Origin: Thalassobacterium maritimum
GTDB taxonomy: Bacteria > Verrucomicrobiota > Verrucomicrobiia > Opitutales > Coraliomargaritaceae
Direction of reading: 5' to 3'
Assembly (NCBI RefSeq): GCF_031127805.1
Contig: NZ_JARXHW010000006.1
Span: 62,001 to 126,000, forward strand
DNA length: 64,000 nt
Every line of letters starts with the position of its first letter. Positions within the stretch are counted from its first letter, which is position 1. The notes below the pieces were generated by a model. It had not been told where the DNA came from. It saw only the letters and a list, made by a program, of their open reading frames with translations, and did not search any database. The position numbers and the translations under genes were made by a program. Below, piece by piece: positions 29,969 through 38,537 of this stretch.

Positions 29969-31366
29969 TTAATGACTAGACTGTCGGAATTGAGAGAAGC
30001 AAGAGGCAGGTGCTTCTGTGGGCAGAGTGGCCACCCAGCTCTGAATTTTATCTGAGAGCAAGTCTACTAGCTCTGGGTGCTCGGCTGCGACGTCATGCGC
30101 TTCTGCCCAGTCAGTTTCGATATTGTAGAGTTCCGCTTTGCCTAGTTTCTCGTTGAGTAAGAGCTTCCACTTACCGTAGCGAATACCATGATTCGGCCAA
30201 ACAATTGGGTGCTCACGAGCAGGTGCCCATTCCCAATAAATGGGCTTCGAACGCTTAAAAGCTTTGCCCTGCAATGCCGTTCGGATATCCACGCCATCAC
30301 CTTGGTAGCCTGCTGGAGCGTCGACTCCTGCGAGGGCCAAAAAGGTCGGCAATAGATCCACAGCCGTGATCACTGAGTCACGGTCCACTGCTCCGGCGGG
30401 GATCACTCCTGGCCAGCGCGCGATAAAGGGTACACGAACCCCACCGGCATAGAGCGAGCGCTTCTGTCCTTTTAAGCCTCCGGTCTCACCAACGGAAAAA
30501 TAAGTGCCAAGCCCTGGCCCCGTCGAAGCATCGTCCGATTCACGTGTCTTTCCTGTCCACTCAGGACCATTGTCAGAGGAAAAAATCACCAGGGTATTTT
30601 CATCCAAGCCGAGCTCCTGTAAAGTATCTAATATTAATCCGACGCCGGCATCGCCCTCAGCGATCACCGCCGCATATACCTGCTGTTGTTCATCTAAGCT
30701 TTCAAACTGCTCCAGATACTTGGATAATGGATAATGCGGTGTGTGTGTTTCGTGCAGCCAGAGGTTAATAAAAAAGGGCTGATGCTGGTGGCGACGAATA
30801 AAATCCACTGCACGTGGGCATGTCGCAGATGTGGCCATTTGCTCCTCGGCATTACTCGGTAGATTAAAAGCGCCGTATTCATCATAGCCATACGCGAGTG
30901 GCAAGGGGGCATCCGGGACCTGATCGTTCGATAAATGCCATTTACCGAAATGAGCCGTCGCATAACCTGCAGCTTGCAACATACGCGGCAACATCGGCGC
31001 CTCTGGATTCAACCAATCTGGCATGCCCGCTCGTTGGTGGTGCTCAATTGTTGAAAAGTGTTGATGCACACTGTTGCGGGCGGGGAATTGGCCCGTCATC
31101 ACCGCCGTGCGACTCGGCGAGCAGACCGAGTGATTCACTGTGAAATTTTGAAAGTCGATCCCCTCGCCTGCCATGGCATCGAGGCGTGGTGTCTCGCAAA
31201 ACGTGCTGCCGTGAATGCCCAGATCCCCATAGCCCCAGTCGTCCGCAAAGATGAATATGATATTTGGCTGACGCGAGCGCGCAGTCGTGCTTGCACAAAT
31301 GCTATGCAAAAGCCCAAATAGAAATAAACATATGTAAGTTAAATATGCGTATCGTTGAACCGTCAT
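29969..31366 (-). CDS. Exported sulfatase (type I, formylglycine-dependent)
   Basis: A 465-residue sulfatase with a Sec signal peptide (residues 1-26, ending HSICAS). The metal-binding start IFIFADDWGYGD, the modification motif CSPSRTAVMTG with Cys82, FGKWHL, and SSDNGPEW are all present, so it should be active once a formylglycine-generating enzyme converts the Cys. No such maturase gene is in the window. It is the last gene of a minus-strand run (symporter, GH95, unknown lipoprotein, sulfatase) and begins 58 bases after the lipoprotein stop. I infer that it removes sulfate from a fucose-containing glycan in the periplasm; the exact S1 subfamily and linkage cannot be told. Confidence 0.92.
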   Translation of the reverse strand: MTVQRYAYLTYICLFLFGLLHSICASTTARSRQPNIIFIFADDWGYGDLGIHGSTFCETPRLDAMAGEGIDFQNFTVNHSVCSPSRTAVMTGQFPARNSVHQHFSTIEHHQRAGMPDWLNPEAPMLPRMLQAAGYATAHFGKWHLSNDQVPDAPLPLAYGYDEYGAFNLPSNAEEQMATSATCPRAVDFIRRHQHQPFFINLWLHETHTPHYPLSKYLEQFESLDEQQQVYAAVIAEGDAGVGLILDTLQELGLDENTLVIFSSDNGPEWTGKTRESDDASTGPGLGTYFSVGETGGLKGQKRSLYAGGVRVPFIARWPGVIPAGAVDRDSVITAVDLLPTFLALAGVDAPAGYQGDGVDIRTALQGKAFKRSKPIYWEWAPAREHPIVWPNHGIRYGKWKLLLNEKLGKAELYNIETDWAEAHDVAAEHPELVDLLSDKIQSWVATLPTEAPASCFSQFRQSSH

Positions 31367-31424
31367 GGGGCATGGAATTTAAATTAGATGAGCGTATGAG
31401 ACTTCTCAACCTCCGTCCAGGAAA

Positions 31425-33911
31425 CTACTGTTGCATCAGCATAAACTTGCGCTCCCGAACCCCCTCAGGGAAGACTAAGGATAGGACTGCAGTCCAACTT
31501 TGTGTGCTGGGATCGTAGTTGACTTGTGGATCTTTTTCGACGGTGAAACGTGCGCCCAATGCGAGTGCCCCACCTTCAAACTGCTCCGCAATTTGCCAGC
31601 TTCCGGGCTGTCCTAATCCGGTGATGCGAACCGTGTCCATCGAAGATAGACTCTCGACGGTGAACGACTGCGAACTCCCAGCGGACTGCACGGCATAGGT
31701 GGCTGGAAAGACTTGGGCTTGGCCGTTGATTTTGATTTGTTGTTGCTTGGCCTCATAGGCGGTTAGCTGCCAACTATCGGCGGACGCGCTGAGACGTTCG
31801 CGCAAGCCGGCATTGGATCCGTAGTAAGAATCCGCGGTGAGTGGAAAGACGTCGAGTTCGACGGTGAACTCGATGCGGTCGCCGGCCTTGAATTGCATTA
31901 GCTCGGGATCGAGTGTGAGCTCCGCATTGAGAAATGTCATAGTGCGCTCGGACTGCAACCACGGCTGCGTGAGTGTTTGCCCGGACAGGCTGGCGTTGAA
32001 AGCACGCACCACCATACCGCGATTGCCTCGCCCACGGCGTTTTGTATTGGGATCATTGTCGAAGAGACTCACCCAGGGCTGCGCATCTGATAAGCGCTGG
32101 GGCTCCATGACGCGCCCCCATTCAGCGGCAGGCGGGCTGGCGATTTCACTCAGCCCGGATTGGTCCCCCCAAGCGATCTGGCGCGATTCGACTTCGTTGT
32201 AGTAATCGCTGCCGAGTTGGAATAACGCGAGTTCACTGAAGGCAACATCTGCGAGCACATCGAGCTTCACCTTAAAATAGGAGCGATTGATTGAGTTGCT
32301 GCGTGGCAAATAAGTATCAATCTGCAAGCGCATCCGTTCATCTGCAGAACGTTCACGCACGCGCACATGTGAGAGGTTAGGCCCGATCATTTCAAACTCA
32401 CGCACGGTTCCTTCCCATGTTATGAGTTTGCCTTCAGAATCTACTATCTTGGCAATATCGCCGCCGCCGACGTTAGTGGTCCAATCGTATTTCAGGTCTT
32501 TATTGGACAGCATCTCGAAGGGACGCACATCAGTGATGAATGCGCGTCGCATACTGCGTCCGGGCTGCAGGCACAAAGTTTCTCCCCAAGAGCCGAGCGC
32601 CATCTGAGTCCAAAAGCCGTTGTAGCCCCAACCGACAAGACTGAGCTGCGCTGCAGAGGATGCCGGCACGCCCTGCCACAGTGCATGCACGATGGCATAT
32701 TGTAGCTCGACTTCAGCATACGGCGCTAATGTTAGACGCGCGGTTTGATTGATCCATGTGCCCTCGTAGGGATAGGGCTTGTTAGGCAACGAATGCCAAT
32801 TCTTACTGTTTTGAATCGGGATGCCAGTTTGTCGTCCATCCGTATCCAAAAGCATCGGCACGTAGCCCGCGATCGGATGATAATCGTGAATGAAGCGCAG
32901 CGAGATTTCTTGCGGCTGATCGGTCGGGTTTTCTAATTTAAGATCAAAGCGTGAGATACGGTCCAAATAAGCTTCGTTAAAGGCAGCACCGGTACCATTC
33001 TTCCAGTCTTGCTTGGGAATTGTCACTTCCCAAGCATCTGAAAGCTCGGAATAAGCAACAGTCGGGTCGCTGGGCGTATATTCATTGCGAGCGACTACAG
33101 CGATCTGCACCGGTGCCGGCGTAGGGATCGGTGCCACTGCCTTATTATCCATTGACAATGCCAATACTGCGTGGGCACCTGACACTTGTATACTTTGATT
33201 CACATCCAGAGCGTCCGCACGGAGCTGAATGGATAGCTCTGGCTGCGCGGGGACTTCCGCTTCCACAAACCATTCAAAGGTGCTACGGTCGCCCCAGGCA
33301 CGAATTTCCAACCAGCTCTTAGCCGGCAGTTTGGATCCGTCGGCCGCGACGAGTTCCAAATCGTAAATCGCAACATGTTGAAACCACGGCCCACTCTCCA
33401 CTATGTGAACCGGTGAAGTGTTGCCTGTTTTGGCGGACTCAGGTAGCGCGCCTCCGACAGCGCGGTAATGATGCCCATCGACTTCGGCTTCCAGCTTCAG
33501 CTCGCTGGTCGACCAGCGCGACGCCATGCCGCTGTAATCCAAGGTATCGGCGATCGGATCGTCGGCATGTGACAGCGTGAATTGCTCGATTGTCAAACCG
33601 CGTGGATCCAGCAACATGCCCCACTGTTGACTGCGAAAGGCCAATCGCGTTGAGTCTTCCCGATAGCCCTCAAGATGAATGTCCATCGGGCGAAAAACCT
33701 GCATCTGCGGCGGAAGCTCAATCCAAGAAAGATGAACCTCCTCGGCAACGGACGGCATTTGCCAAGCCTGTGCGTCAGAGAGCGCGGAACCCGCCTCGGA
33801 TTGTGAACTGCACGCCGAAGCGAAAGCTCCTAACGCGATGATTGCCGCGACCACGGCGCCCCGCTTAATGGCACTGAGTCGACTCGAGACTTGCTGAGTG
33901 TCTTTGATCAT
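31425..33911 (-). CDS. Large lipoprotein of unknown function in the fucosidase operon
   Basis: An 828-residue protein that I cannot place in a family. The N-terminus has Arg/Lys, a hydrophobic stretch and the lipobox ASAC (Cys34), so it is an exported lipoprotein. The rest is rich in beta strands and Trp, with blocks such as LEIRAWGDRSTFEWFVE (about 205-222), SLRFIHDYHPIAGYVP (about 330-345), and GWGYNGFWTQMALGSWGE (about 425-442). That composition suits a polysaccharide-binding or degrading protein. It lies eight bases from the GH95 gene and 58 from the sulfatase gene. A new lyase or hydrolase acting on a sulfated glycan is possible, but this is inference from position only. Confidence 0.8.
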   Translation of the reverse strand: MIKDTQQVSSRLSAIKRGAVVAAIIALGAFASACSSQSEAGSALSDAQAWQMPSVAEEVHLSWIELPPQMQVFRPMDIHLEGYREDSTRLAFRSQQWGMLLDPRGLTIEQFTLSHADDPIADTLDYSGMASRWSTSELKLEAEVDGHHYRAVGGALPESAKTGNTSPVHIVESGPWFQHVAIYDLELVAADGSKLPAKSWLEIRAWGDRSTFEWFVEAEVPAQPELSIQLRADALDVNQSIQVSGAHAVLALSMDNKAVAPIPTPAPVQIAVVARNEYTPSDPTVAYSELSDAWEVTIPKQDWKNGTGAAFNEAYLDRISRFDLKLENPTDQPQEISLRFIHDYHPIAGYVPMLLDTDGRQTGIPIQNSKNWHSLPNKPYPYEGTWINQTARLTLAPYAEVELQYAIVHALWQGVPASSAAQLSLVGWGYNGFWTQMALGSWGETLCLQPGRSMRRAFITDVRPFEMLSNKDLKYDWTTNVGGGDIAKIVDSEGKLITWEGTVREFEMIGPNLSHVRVRERSADERMRLQIDTYLPRSNSINRSYFKVKLDVLADVAFSELALFQLGSDYYNEVESRQIAWGDQSGLSEIASPPAAEWGRVMEPQRLSDAQPWVSLFDNDPNTKRRGRGNRGMVVRAFNASLSGQTLTQPWLQSERTMTFLNAELTLDPELMQFKAGDRIEFTVELDVFPLTADSYYGSNAGLRERLSASADSWQLTAYEAKQQQIKINGQAQVFPATYAVQSAGSSQSFTVESLSSMDTVRITGLGQPGSWQIAEQFEGGALALGARFTVEKDPQVNYDPSTQSWTAVLSLVFPEGVRERKFMLMQQ

Positions 33912-33919
33912 GGGTATCG

Positions 33920-36346
33920 CTAATTAACTTCAACCTCAACTTCAACCAATTGCCCGCTCTGCATGAGCCAACGATTCGTCTGAGGTTGATTTGCTTTGAG
34001 CGTCACATCAACAGAACTATCTGAATTTGGCAAATATAAGCGAACGGTTTGATCGCGATGCGAGCGCAAGCTTGCGACCAATAGAAAAGGCTCTGCTTGC
34101 CACTCCAAGTCCACATCGACTGCGGCACGTGTGCGCATGCCAAAGACCTTGCCCGAGGCTAATTGCTCTGGCAAGGCAGGCAGCAATTTAATGAAATCGG
34201 GGCCGGACTGAACCAGCATCTCATACACGGCAGCTGTCAGCCCCATATTGGCATCGATTTGAAAAGGCGTCGAGCGACCGAAATACCAATCCACTGAAAT
34301 GCCTGAACCACGGTAATCATTGTGATAGGTAAATAAGTTCTTACCGACACAAGTCTGGACGATCGTCTCTAAACAGTCGAAAGCACTAGCACCGTCGCCC
34401 ATGCGTGCGCGGATGTTGGCCATGTGAGCCAACGACCAACCAGTCTGATCCTTCAGGCCTACCGTGCCCCGCATATCCACCGCTTTTTCAAAGGCAGGGA
34501 ACAACATGGGATGCGATTCCTTAGTGACTTCATAACCGGGAAAGACTGGATAGATCTGCGATAAGTGGCGGTGCTCGTAGTTGTCTGAATAACGATGATC
34601 CAACCATTCCCGGATGGCACCATCTTCGTTAATTTCATACTCTGGCAAGCCGTCGAGCATGCACTCCCACTGCTCCCAGTGTTCACTGAACAAATCGCAG
34701 GTACGCGCACCTTTGAGCAAGTTACCCAGGAGTTCACGCGCGATGGCGACATCCATTGTAGCATTGACTGTTAAGCGTGGATGAATCGCTGTCGGCGACT
34801 CAATGGCACAGGATTCTTTGGGCCAATTTTCCGGCGATGTCGAGGGCGCGATGATCACCTTACCAGCAGCATCGTAGGTAAAGTAGTCTTCATAAAACAG
34901 CGCGACTTCACGCATAAACGGCAACAAGCGCTCTTTTAAAAAGTGCGCGTCGTTAGTGAACAAATAGTAGTCGTAAAACAACTGACAGAGCCAGCCAGCC
35001 CCCGATATCCAGTTCACGATCCAAGAGCCACCATGAGTCGAAAGGCCCGTCTCCGGAGAAGTCAGCGCGGGAATAAAAATACCGCGACAGCCATACAGCT
35101 TACGCGCATTTTCGCGATAATCTTCTAGGTTCGACTCGTAGAAATTAAAGACGCCAAGGGCCTCCTCATTCATGCCGCCGGGCAAGGCCTGCCAATAGTT
35201 CATCAGCAAGTTCTCGTTGATCATGAAAAAGCAATCCCAGGGCGGTGCATAATCACCATTCCAAATGCCTTGCAGGTTAGACGGCACGGACGATTCATCG
35301 GAGCTATTGATCAACAAATAGCGCCCGTAATCAGTCATCTTCTGTAGTAACTCCACCGGCATCGCGCCACTGTATGCATCCAAGAGCAAGCGCTCATTGG
35401 TCGCGTCGGTAGAGCCAGCGTTGAACTCAACGCGGCAAGATTCAAAACGTGGACGATGCAACGCTACGTGCGCCTGTAACAGCGCGTCGTAATCGTCCCC
35501 GAGTTCAGTGATTTCCTGCTGCAAACGCGCAATCGCAGGCTCTGCAGCTTCGTAAACGTAGACCTTTGCAAGGATCAAAACACGCTGGGCCGACGAGACC
35601 ACCAGCCCCTGCCCGGACTCTGCCACCGCGAGTTCGCCATCGGTCTGCACCCGTGCCACCACGCCGTATTCCGCGCCGTCGTAATTTGGATCGGTGTAGC
35701 GACCCTGGGCGACGATCCAATCGCCATCTACTGTGACAGTGAAATCAATCTCCGGCGTGAAAGCTTCCCCGTCAAAGCGAATCGCATCCAGCATCTCATG
35801 CATCTCCAGCTTCAGCTCCCATGGGTTGAAAGCCAGACCTGAGCCTTGTTGTTCGACAACGATGCAATCATCCGCACGCGACACAAAACTGCGCCGTATC
35901 TGCGGCTGCTCAAGCCACTCCCAATATGTCATAGATTCCCCAGCTGCTAAATCTAAATAGCGCTGGTAATTCTTAAAGCGCGCCTGAGAAATACTACTAA
36001 AGCAAATATCTGCCGCCGGATGATAGACCGCACAACGCCCCTCTTTCCCCTCTTTCTTTAGCGCATCCCAATACAATTCATTAGCGGCCAAATCTTCACC
36101 TGCTGCCATCAAACGACGACATTCCGCCAGCAAGCCTGAAAGGTCCGGCAGCTCAGGAACAATACCGCCATACCAGAGGCGCTCATGATTGATTAAAATG
36201 CGCTCTTCGCACAAGCGACCATAAGGCATCGCACCGAGATGCCCATTGCCCAGCGGAAAGGCGTCGCGCCACCAGCCGGCAGGTTGAGCCATAGTTAAGA
36301 GCGACTTACGCGCCTGCCATTCGTTGTTAATTTTGTTTAAAGCCAT
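33920..36346 (-). CDS. Glycoside hydrolase family 95, alpha-L-fucosidase type
   Basis: An 808-residue GH95 enzyme; the family inverts alpha-1,2-fucosyl or related alpha-L-galactosyl bonds. The N-terminal block WWRDAFPLGNGHLGAMPYG with ERILINHERLWYGG is the usual start. Catalytic blocks are kept: the Asn pair in INENLLMNYW (normally NIN..MNYW), the general acid Glu in PSTSPENWP, and QIDANMGLTAAVYEML with the late Asp. There is no signal peptide, so it is cytoplasmic. It starts 67 bases after the symporter stop and ends eight bases before the lipoprotein start. Because some family members prefer galactose, specificity is not certain. Confidence 0.93.
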   Translation of the reverse strand: MALNKINNEWQARKSLLTMAQPAGWWRDAFPLGNGHLGAMPYGRLCEERILINHERLWYGGIVPELPDLSGLLAECRRLMAAGEDLAANELYWDALKKEGKEGRCAVYHPAADICFSSISQARFKNYQRYLDLAAGESMTYWEWLEQPQIRRSFVSRADDCIVVEQQGSGLAFNPWELKLEMHEMLDAIRFDGEAFTPEIDFTVTVDGDWIVAQGRYTDPNYDGAEYGVVARVQTDGELAVAESGQGLVVSSAQRVLILAKVYVYEAAEPAIARLQQEITELGDDYDALLQAHVALHRPRFESCRVEFNAGSTDATNERLLLDAYSGAMPVELLQKMTDYGRYLLINSSDESSVPSNLQGIWNGDYAPPWDCFFMINENLLMNYWQALPGGMNEEALGVFNFYESNLEDYRENARKLYGCRGIFIPALTSPETGLSTHGGSWIVNWISGAGWLCQLFYDYYLFTNDAHFLKERLLPFMREVALFYEDYFTYDAAGKVIIAPSTSPENWPKESCAIESPTAIHPRLTVNATMDVAIARELLGNLLKGARTCDLFSEHWEQWECMLDGLPEYEINEDGAIREWLDHRYSDNYEHRHLSQIYPVFPGYEVTKESHPMLFPAFEKAVDMRGTVGLKDQTGWSLAHMANIRARMGDGASAFDCLETIVQTCVGKNLFTYHNDYRGSGISVDWYFGRSTPFQIDANMGLTAAVYEMLVQSGPDFIKLLPALPEQLASGKVFGMRTRAAVDVDLEWQAEPFLLVASLRSHRDQTVRLYLPNSDSSVDVTLKANQPQTNRWLMQSGQLVEVEVEVN

Positions 36347-36413
36347 CGCAGAGAGATAATAGTAACATTTTTTTAAATTAGAAAATCAGTGTCAGTGTCA
36401 ATTCCGGAGGCGT

Positions 36414-38270
36414 CTAGGTCGATTCTTCTAGGAAGTCGCCCTCGTCCACATCATCTGCGCAGTCATTACGCGCACGAATCACAGTCAACATAATGCAGAC
36501 CGCGCCCAAGACTAAGAGCCCCAAACCAAGCAGCGGTGATCCCAAGAGTAATTTACCCACGCCCACCAACAATGCGATCACCCCGACCAATGCAATAGCC
36601 CAGGAAACAAGCGTGCGTCCAATCGGCTCCTGTTCCACATAAACAACCTCCATTTGGCTGATCACAGGACGCCAGCCAAAGGCAAAGGGGCGTGCCCGCA
36701 TCGCAAAGCGCTTCAATTGATCCATGTCCTCCGGCTTAGTCATCAAGGAAGCAATCACAGCGGTCAACCCCACCGTAGCGACCATCAAGAACATGCGCGC
36801 ACCCACCAAATTCGGATCATTACTGAAATGATACAAGGCTTCCCCTGTCGCCGGATCCAAGAGTCCCGTGCCAAAAAGCGAATCGGTCAATGAGTTATCA
36901 AAGGCCTTCACAAAGACCAGTAGGATCGTCATCACCCACCCCATAGCCAACGCCGCGAGTTCAGCTTTCCCCGTCGAACGCCACCAGAGCCAACGCAATA
37001 CGCCCGGCACCACCCCCGCGGAGCCCAACACGTAAGCCAGCGTAAGTAGCTGTTGAATATTCTCCGCCTTGTAAGAGATATAAGCACCCGCGACCGCCAT
37101 GAACACCGTCGCAAAACGAGCAATCGTAACATAATTTTTCTCAGTCGCATTGGGGTTCAAGAAGCGACGATATATATCGTTCACCAAATAGGACGAGCCC
37201 CAGTTAAACAGCGTACTGATGGTCGAGATAAATGCCGCTAGCAATGCCGCCACTAACAACCCACGCAGACCGATCGGAAGAATCATCACAATCATACGCG
37301 GGTAAGCTGCACTTTGATCGGCCACATTGAGCTCCGGTAATAGAATAAGTGAGCAGAGTGCGACCAAAATCCATGGCCACGCCATCAACGAAAAATAAAC
37401 CACCGTATGTAAGAGCTGCGCATAGGTAGCGTGAGCCGAGTTCTTACTGGCAAGCAAACGCTGTGCTTGGTAGCCCCCGCACAGCCCGACTCCAATCCAA
37501 AGAAAGCCAAAATAACCGATCGCATTCCAAGTCGACATCTGCCCTGCCCCCTCCCCAATCTGCGGCGCAATACTGAGCTCATTGCCCCCCCAGGTTTCCA
37601 TGGCTTTCAACTGCTCCACCATCGAATCCAGACCGCCGACTGCTTTCACCGACAAAACAGCCAACAAAATGGTGCCGAGCGTCGCCAAGATAAACTGAAT
37701 GAAATCGGTATACACCACACCGAACAGGCCAGAAAGTCCGCACATTAAAATTGCCATAGTGACCACCGCAATCGTCACCGCTAATTGTGATTCCGGTGGC
37801 AGGCCCACCGCTTCGCGGCCAATGGTTTCCATCGCTTTAATCACCCAAGCCGAAATTAAGGGACAAATAATAATCGCCCCCCACGCGCCGGACCAACCAC
37901 GCAAAGTCTTAGCCGGCGCTCCCTCGTAGCGAGCCTCCAGAAACTCAATATCCGTAACAAAGGCCATGCGACGCCATTTGCGCCCGAAATAAACCGCCGC
38001 TAAAGTACCGCCGATCAAAGGTGCCCAAAACTGCCAAATGTAGTGCACTCCGTGACTCCGCACCAGCGCACTCACCCACAGAGGCGTGTCCGCAGCGAAA
38101 CTCGTCGCAATCATCGACGTGCCCCCGATATACCAAGGCAAGGAGCGACCGGAAACAAAGAAAGAATCCATGTCCTCGCCCCCCTTCTTAGTGAAATACA
38201 AACCGACACCGATCAAAGAAAGCATGATCGCGCCAATTACAAGATAGTCTAGGAATTCAAGGGAATACAT
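36414..38270 (-). CDS. Sodium/solute symporter (SSS family)
   Basis: A 618-residue inner-membrane transporter with about 14 helices, longer than SglT because of a C-terminal extension. Family marks are DSFFVSGRSLPWYIGGTSMIATSFAADTP split across residues 35-63, GLRGLLVAALLAAFISTISTLFNWGSSYLVNDIYRRF near 330-370 (the SSS signature region), and an N-terminal periplasmic MYSLEFLDY. It likely imports a monosaccharide or small oligosaccharide with Na+. It is the first gene of the run that continues with GH95, lipoprotein and sulfatase, so fucose or a fucoside is a natural guess. Its upstream region holds a promoter, a short terminated leader and two GTATTAACA-type sites. Confidence 0.92.
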   Translation of the reverse strand: MYSLEFLDYLVIGAIMLSLIGVGLYFTKKGGEDMDSFFVSGRSLPWYIGGTSMIATSFAADTPLWVSALVRSHGVHYIWQFWAPLIGGTLAAVYFGRKWRRMAFVTDIEFLEARYEGAPAKTLRGWSGAWGAIIICPLISAWVIKAMETIGREAVGLPPESQLAVTIAVVTMAILMCGLSGLFGVVYTDFIQFILATLGTILLAVLSVKAVGGLDSMVEQLKAMETWGGNELSIAPQIGEGAGQMSTWNAIGYFGFLWIGVGLCGGYQAQRLLASKNSAHATYAQLLHTVVYFSLMAWPWILVALCSLILLPELNVADQSAAYPRMIVMILPIGLRGLLVAALLAAFISTISTLFNWGSSYLVNDIYRRFLNPNATEKNYVTIARFATVFMAVAGAYISYKAENIQQLLTLAYVLGSAGVVPGVLRWLWWRSTGKAELAALAMGWVMTILLVFVKAFDNSLTDSLFGTGLLDPATGEALYHFSNDPNLVGARMFLMVATVGLTAVIASLMTKPEDMDQLKRFAMRARPFAFGWRPVISQMEVVYVEQEPIGRTLVSWAIALVGVIALLVGVGKLLLGSPLLGLGLLVLGAVCIMLTVIRARNDCADDVDEGDFLEEST

Positions 38271-38279
38271 AATATTGAG

Positions 38280-38295
38280 GTATTAATGTTAATAC
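38280..38295. promoter_or_regulatory. Palindromic operator candidate directly upstream of the symporter gene
   Basis: GTATTAATGTTAATAC is a palindrome with 7-base arms around TG, ending 10 bases before the symporter ATG. Its minus-strand half GTATTAACATT recurs exactly at 40980-40990 before lacI, which suggests that the LacI protein binds here. Confidence 0.55.
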
Positions 38296-38368
38296 TAAAC
38301 ATAAGGACTATGATCGATACAAATCGCAAGAAATTATTGGCAAACAATAGAGGCAGCGCTCCACATAT

Positions 38369-38402
38369 AAAAAAAAGGCCGCATCCCCCACGATGCGACC
38401 TT
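38369..38402 (-). terminator. Intrinsic terminator inside the symporter leader
   Basis: On the minus strand GGTCGCATC pairs with GATGCGGCC, with one U.G pair, around a 6-base loop and is followed by eight T. On the plus strand the same position would be a C-A mismatch and there is no T-run, so the minus strand is the functional one. No minus-strand gene lies upstream, so it acts on a leader. Confidence 0.7.
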
Positions 38403-38438
38403 AACCATGATACTAGAACCCTTCGTATAACATGGAAG
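38369..38438 (-). ncRNA. Candidate short leader or small RNA upstream of the symporter operon
   Basis: A transcript starting about 7 bases after the -10 box at 38445-38450 and ending at the T-run at 38369 would be about 70 nt. It would fold into two hairpins: CCATG/CATGG with inner ATAC/GTAT (38405-38435) and the terminator stem (38377-38400). Whether it is a free RNA or an attenuated leader of the symporter run cannot be told from sequence. Confidence 0.4.
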
Positions 38439-38444
38439 CCACAC

Positions 38445-38472
38445 TTTATAGACAAAATGAACTTTACGTCAA
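38445..38472 (-). promoter_or_regulatory. Sigma70-type promoter for the symporter operon leader
   Basis: TTGACG (38467-38472) and TATAAA (38445-38450) are separated by 16 bases on the minus strand. A GTATTAACACT site lies six bases upstream of the -35 box, in a position suited to regulation. Confidence 0.6.
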
Positions 38473-38478
38473 CCACAA

Positions 38479-38490
38479 AGTGTTAATACT
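38479..38490. promoter_or_regulatory. LacI-type operator candidate between the symporter and sulfatase genes
   Basis: AGTGTTAATACT is a near-palindrome (10 of 12 positions) related to the sites at 38280-38295 and 40980-40990. It lies between the divergent promoters of the symporter operon and the sulfatase gene at 38538, so it could act on both. Confidence 0.45.
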
Positions 38491-38537
38491 ATCATTTAAG
38501 GCAAATTTGCTCCACACTTTTTAATACTGCGCAAGAA

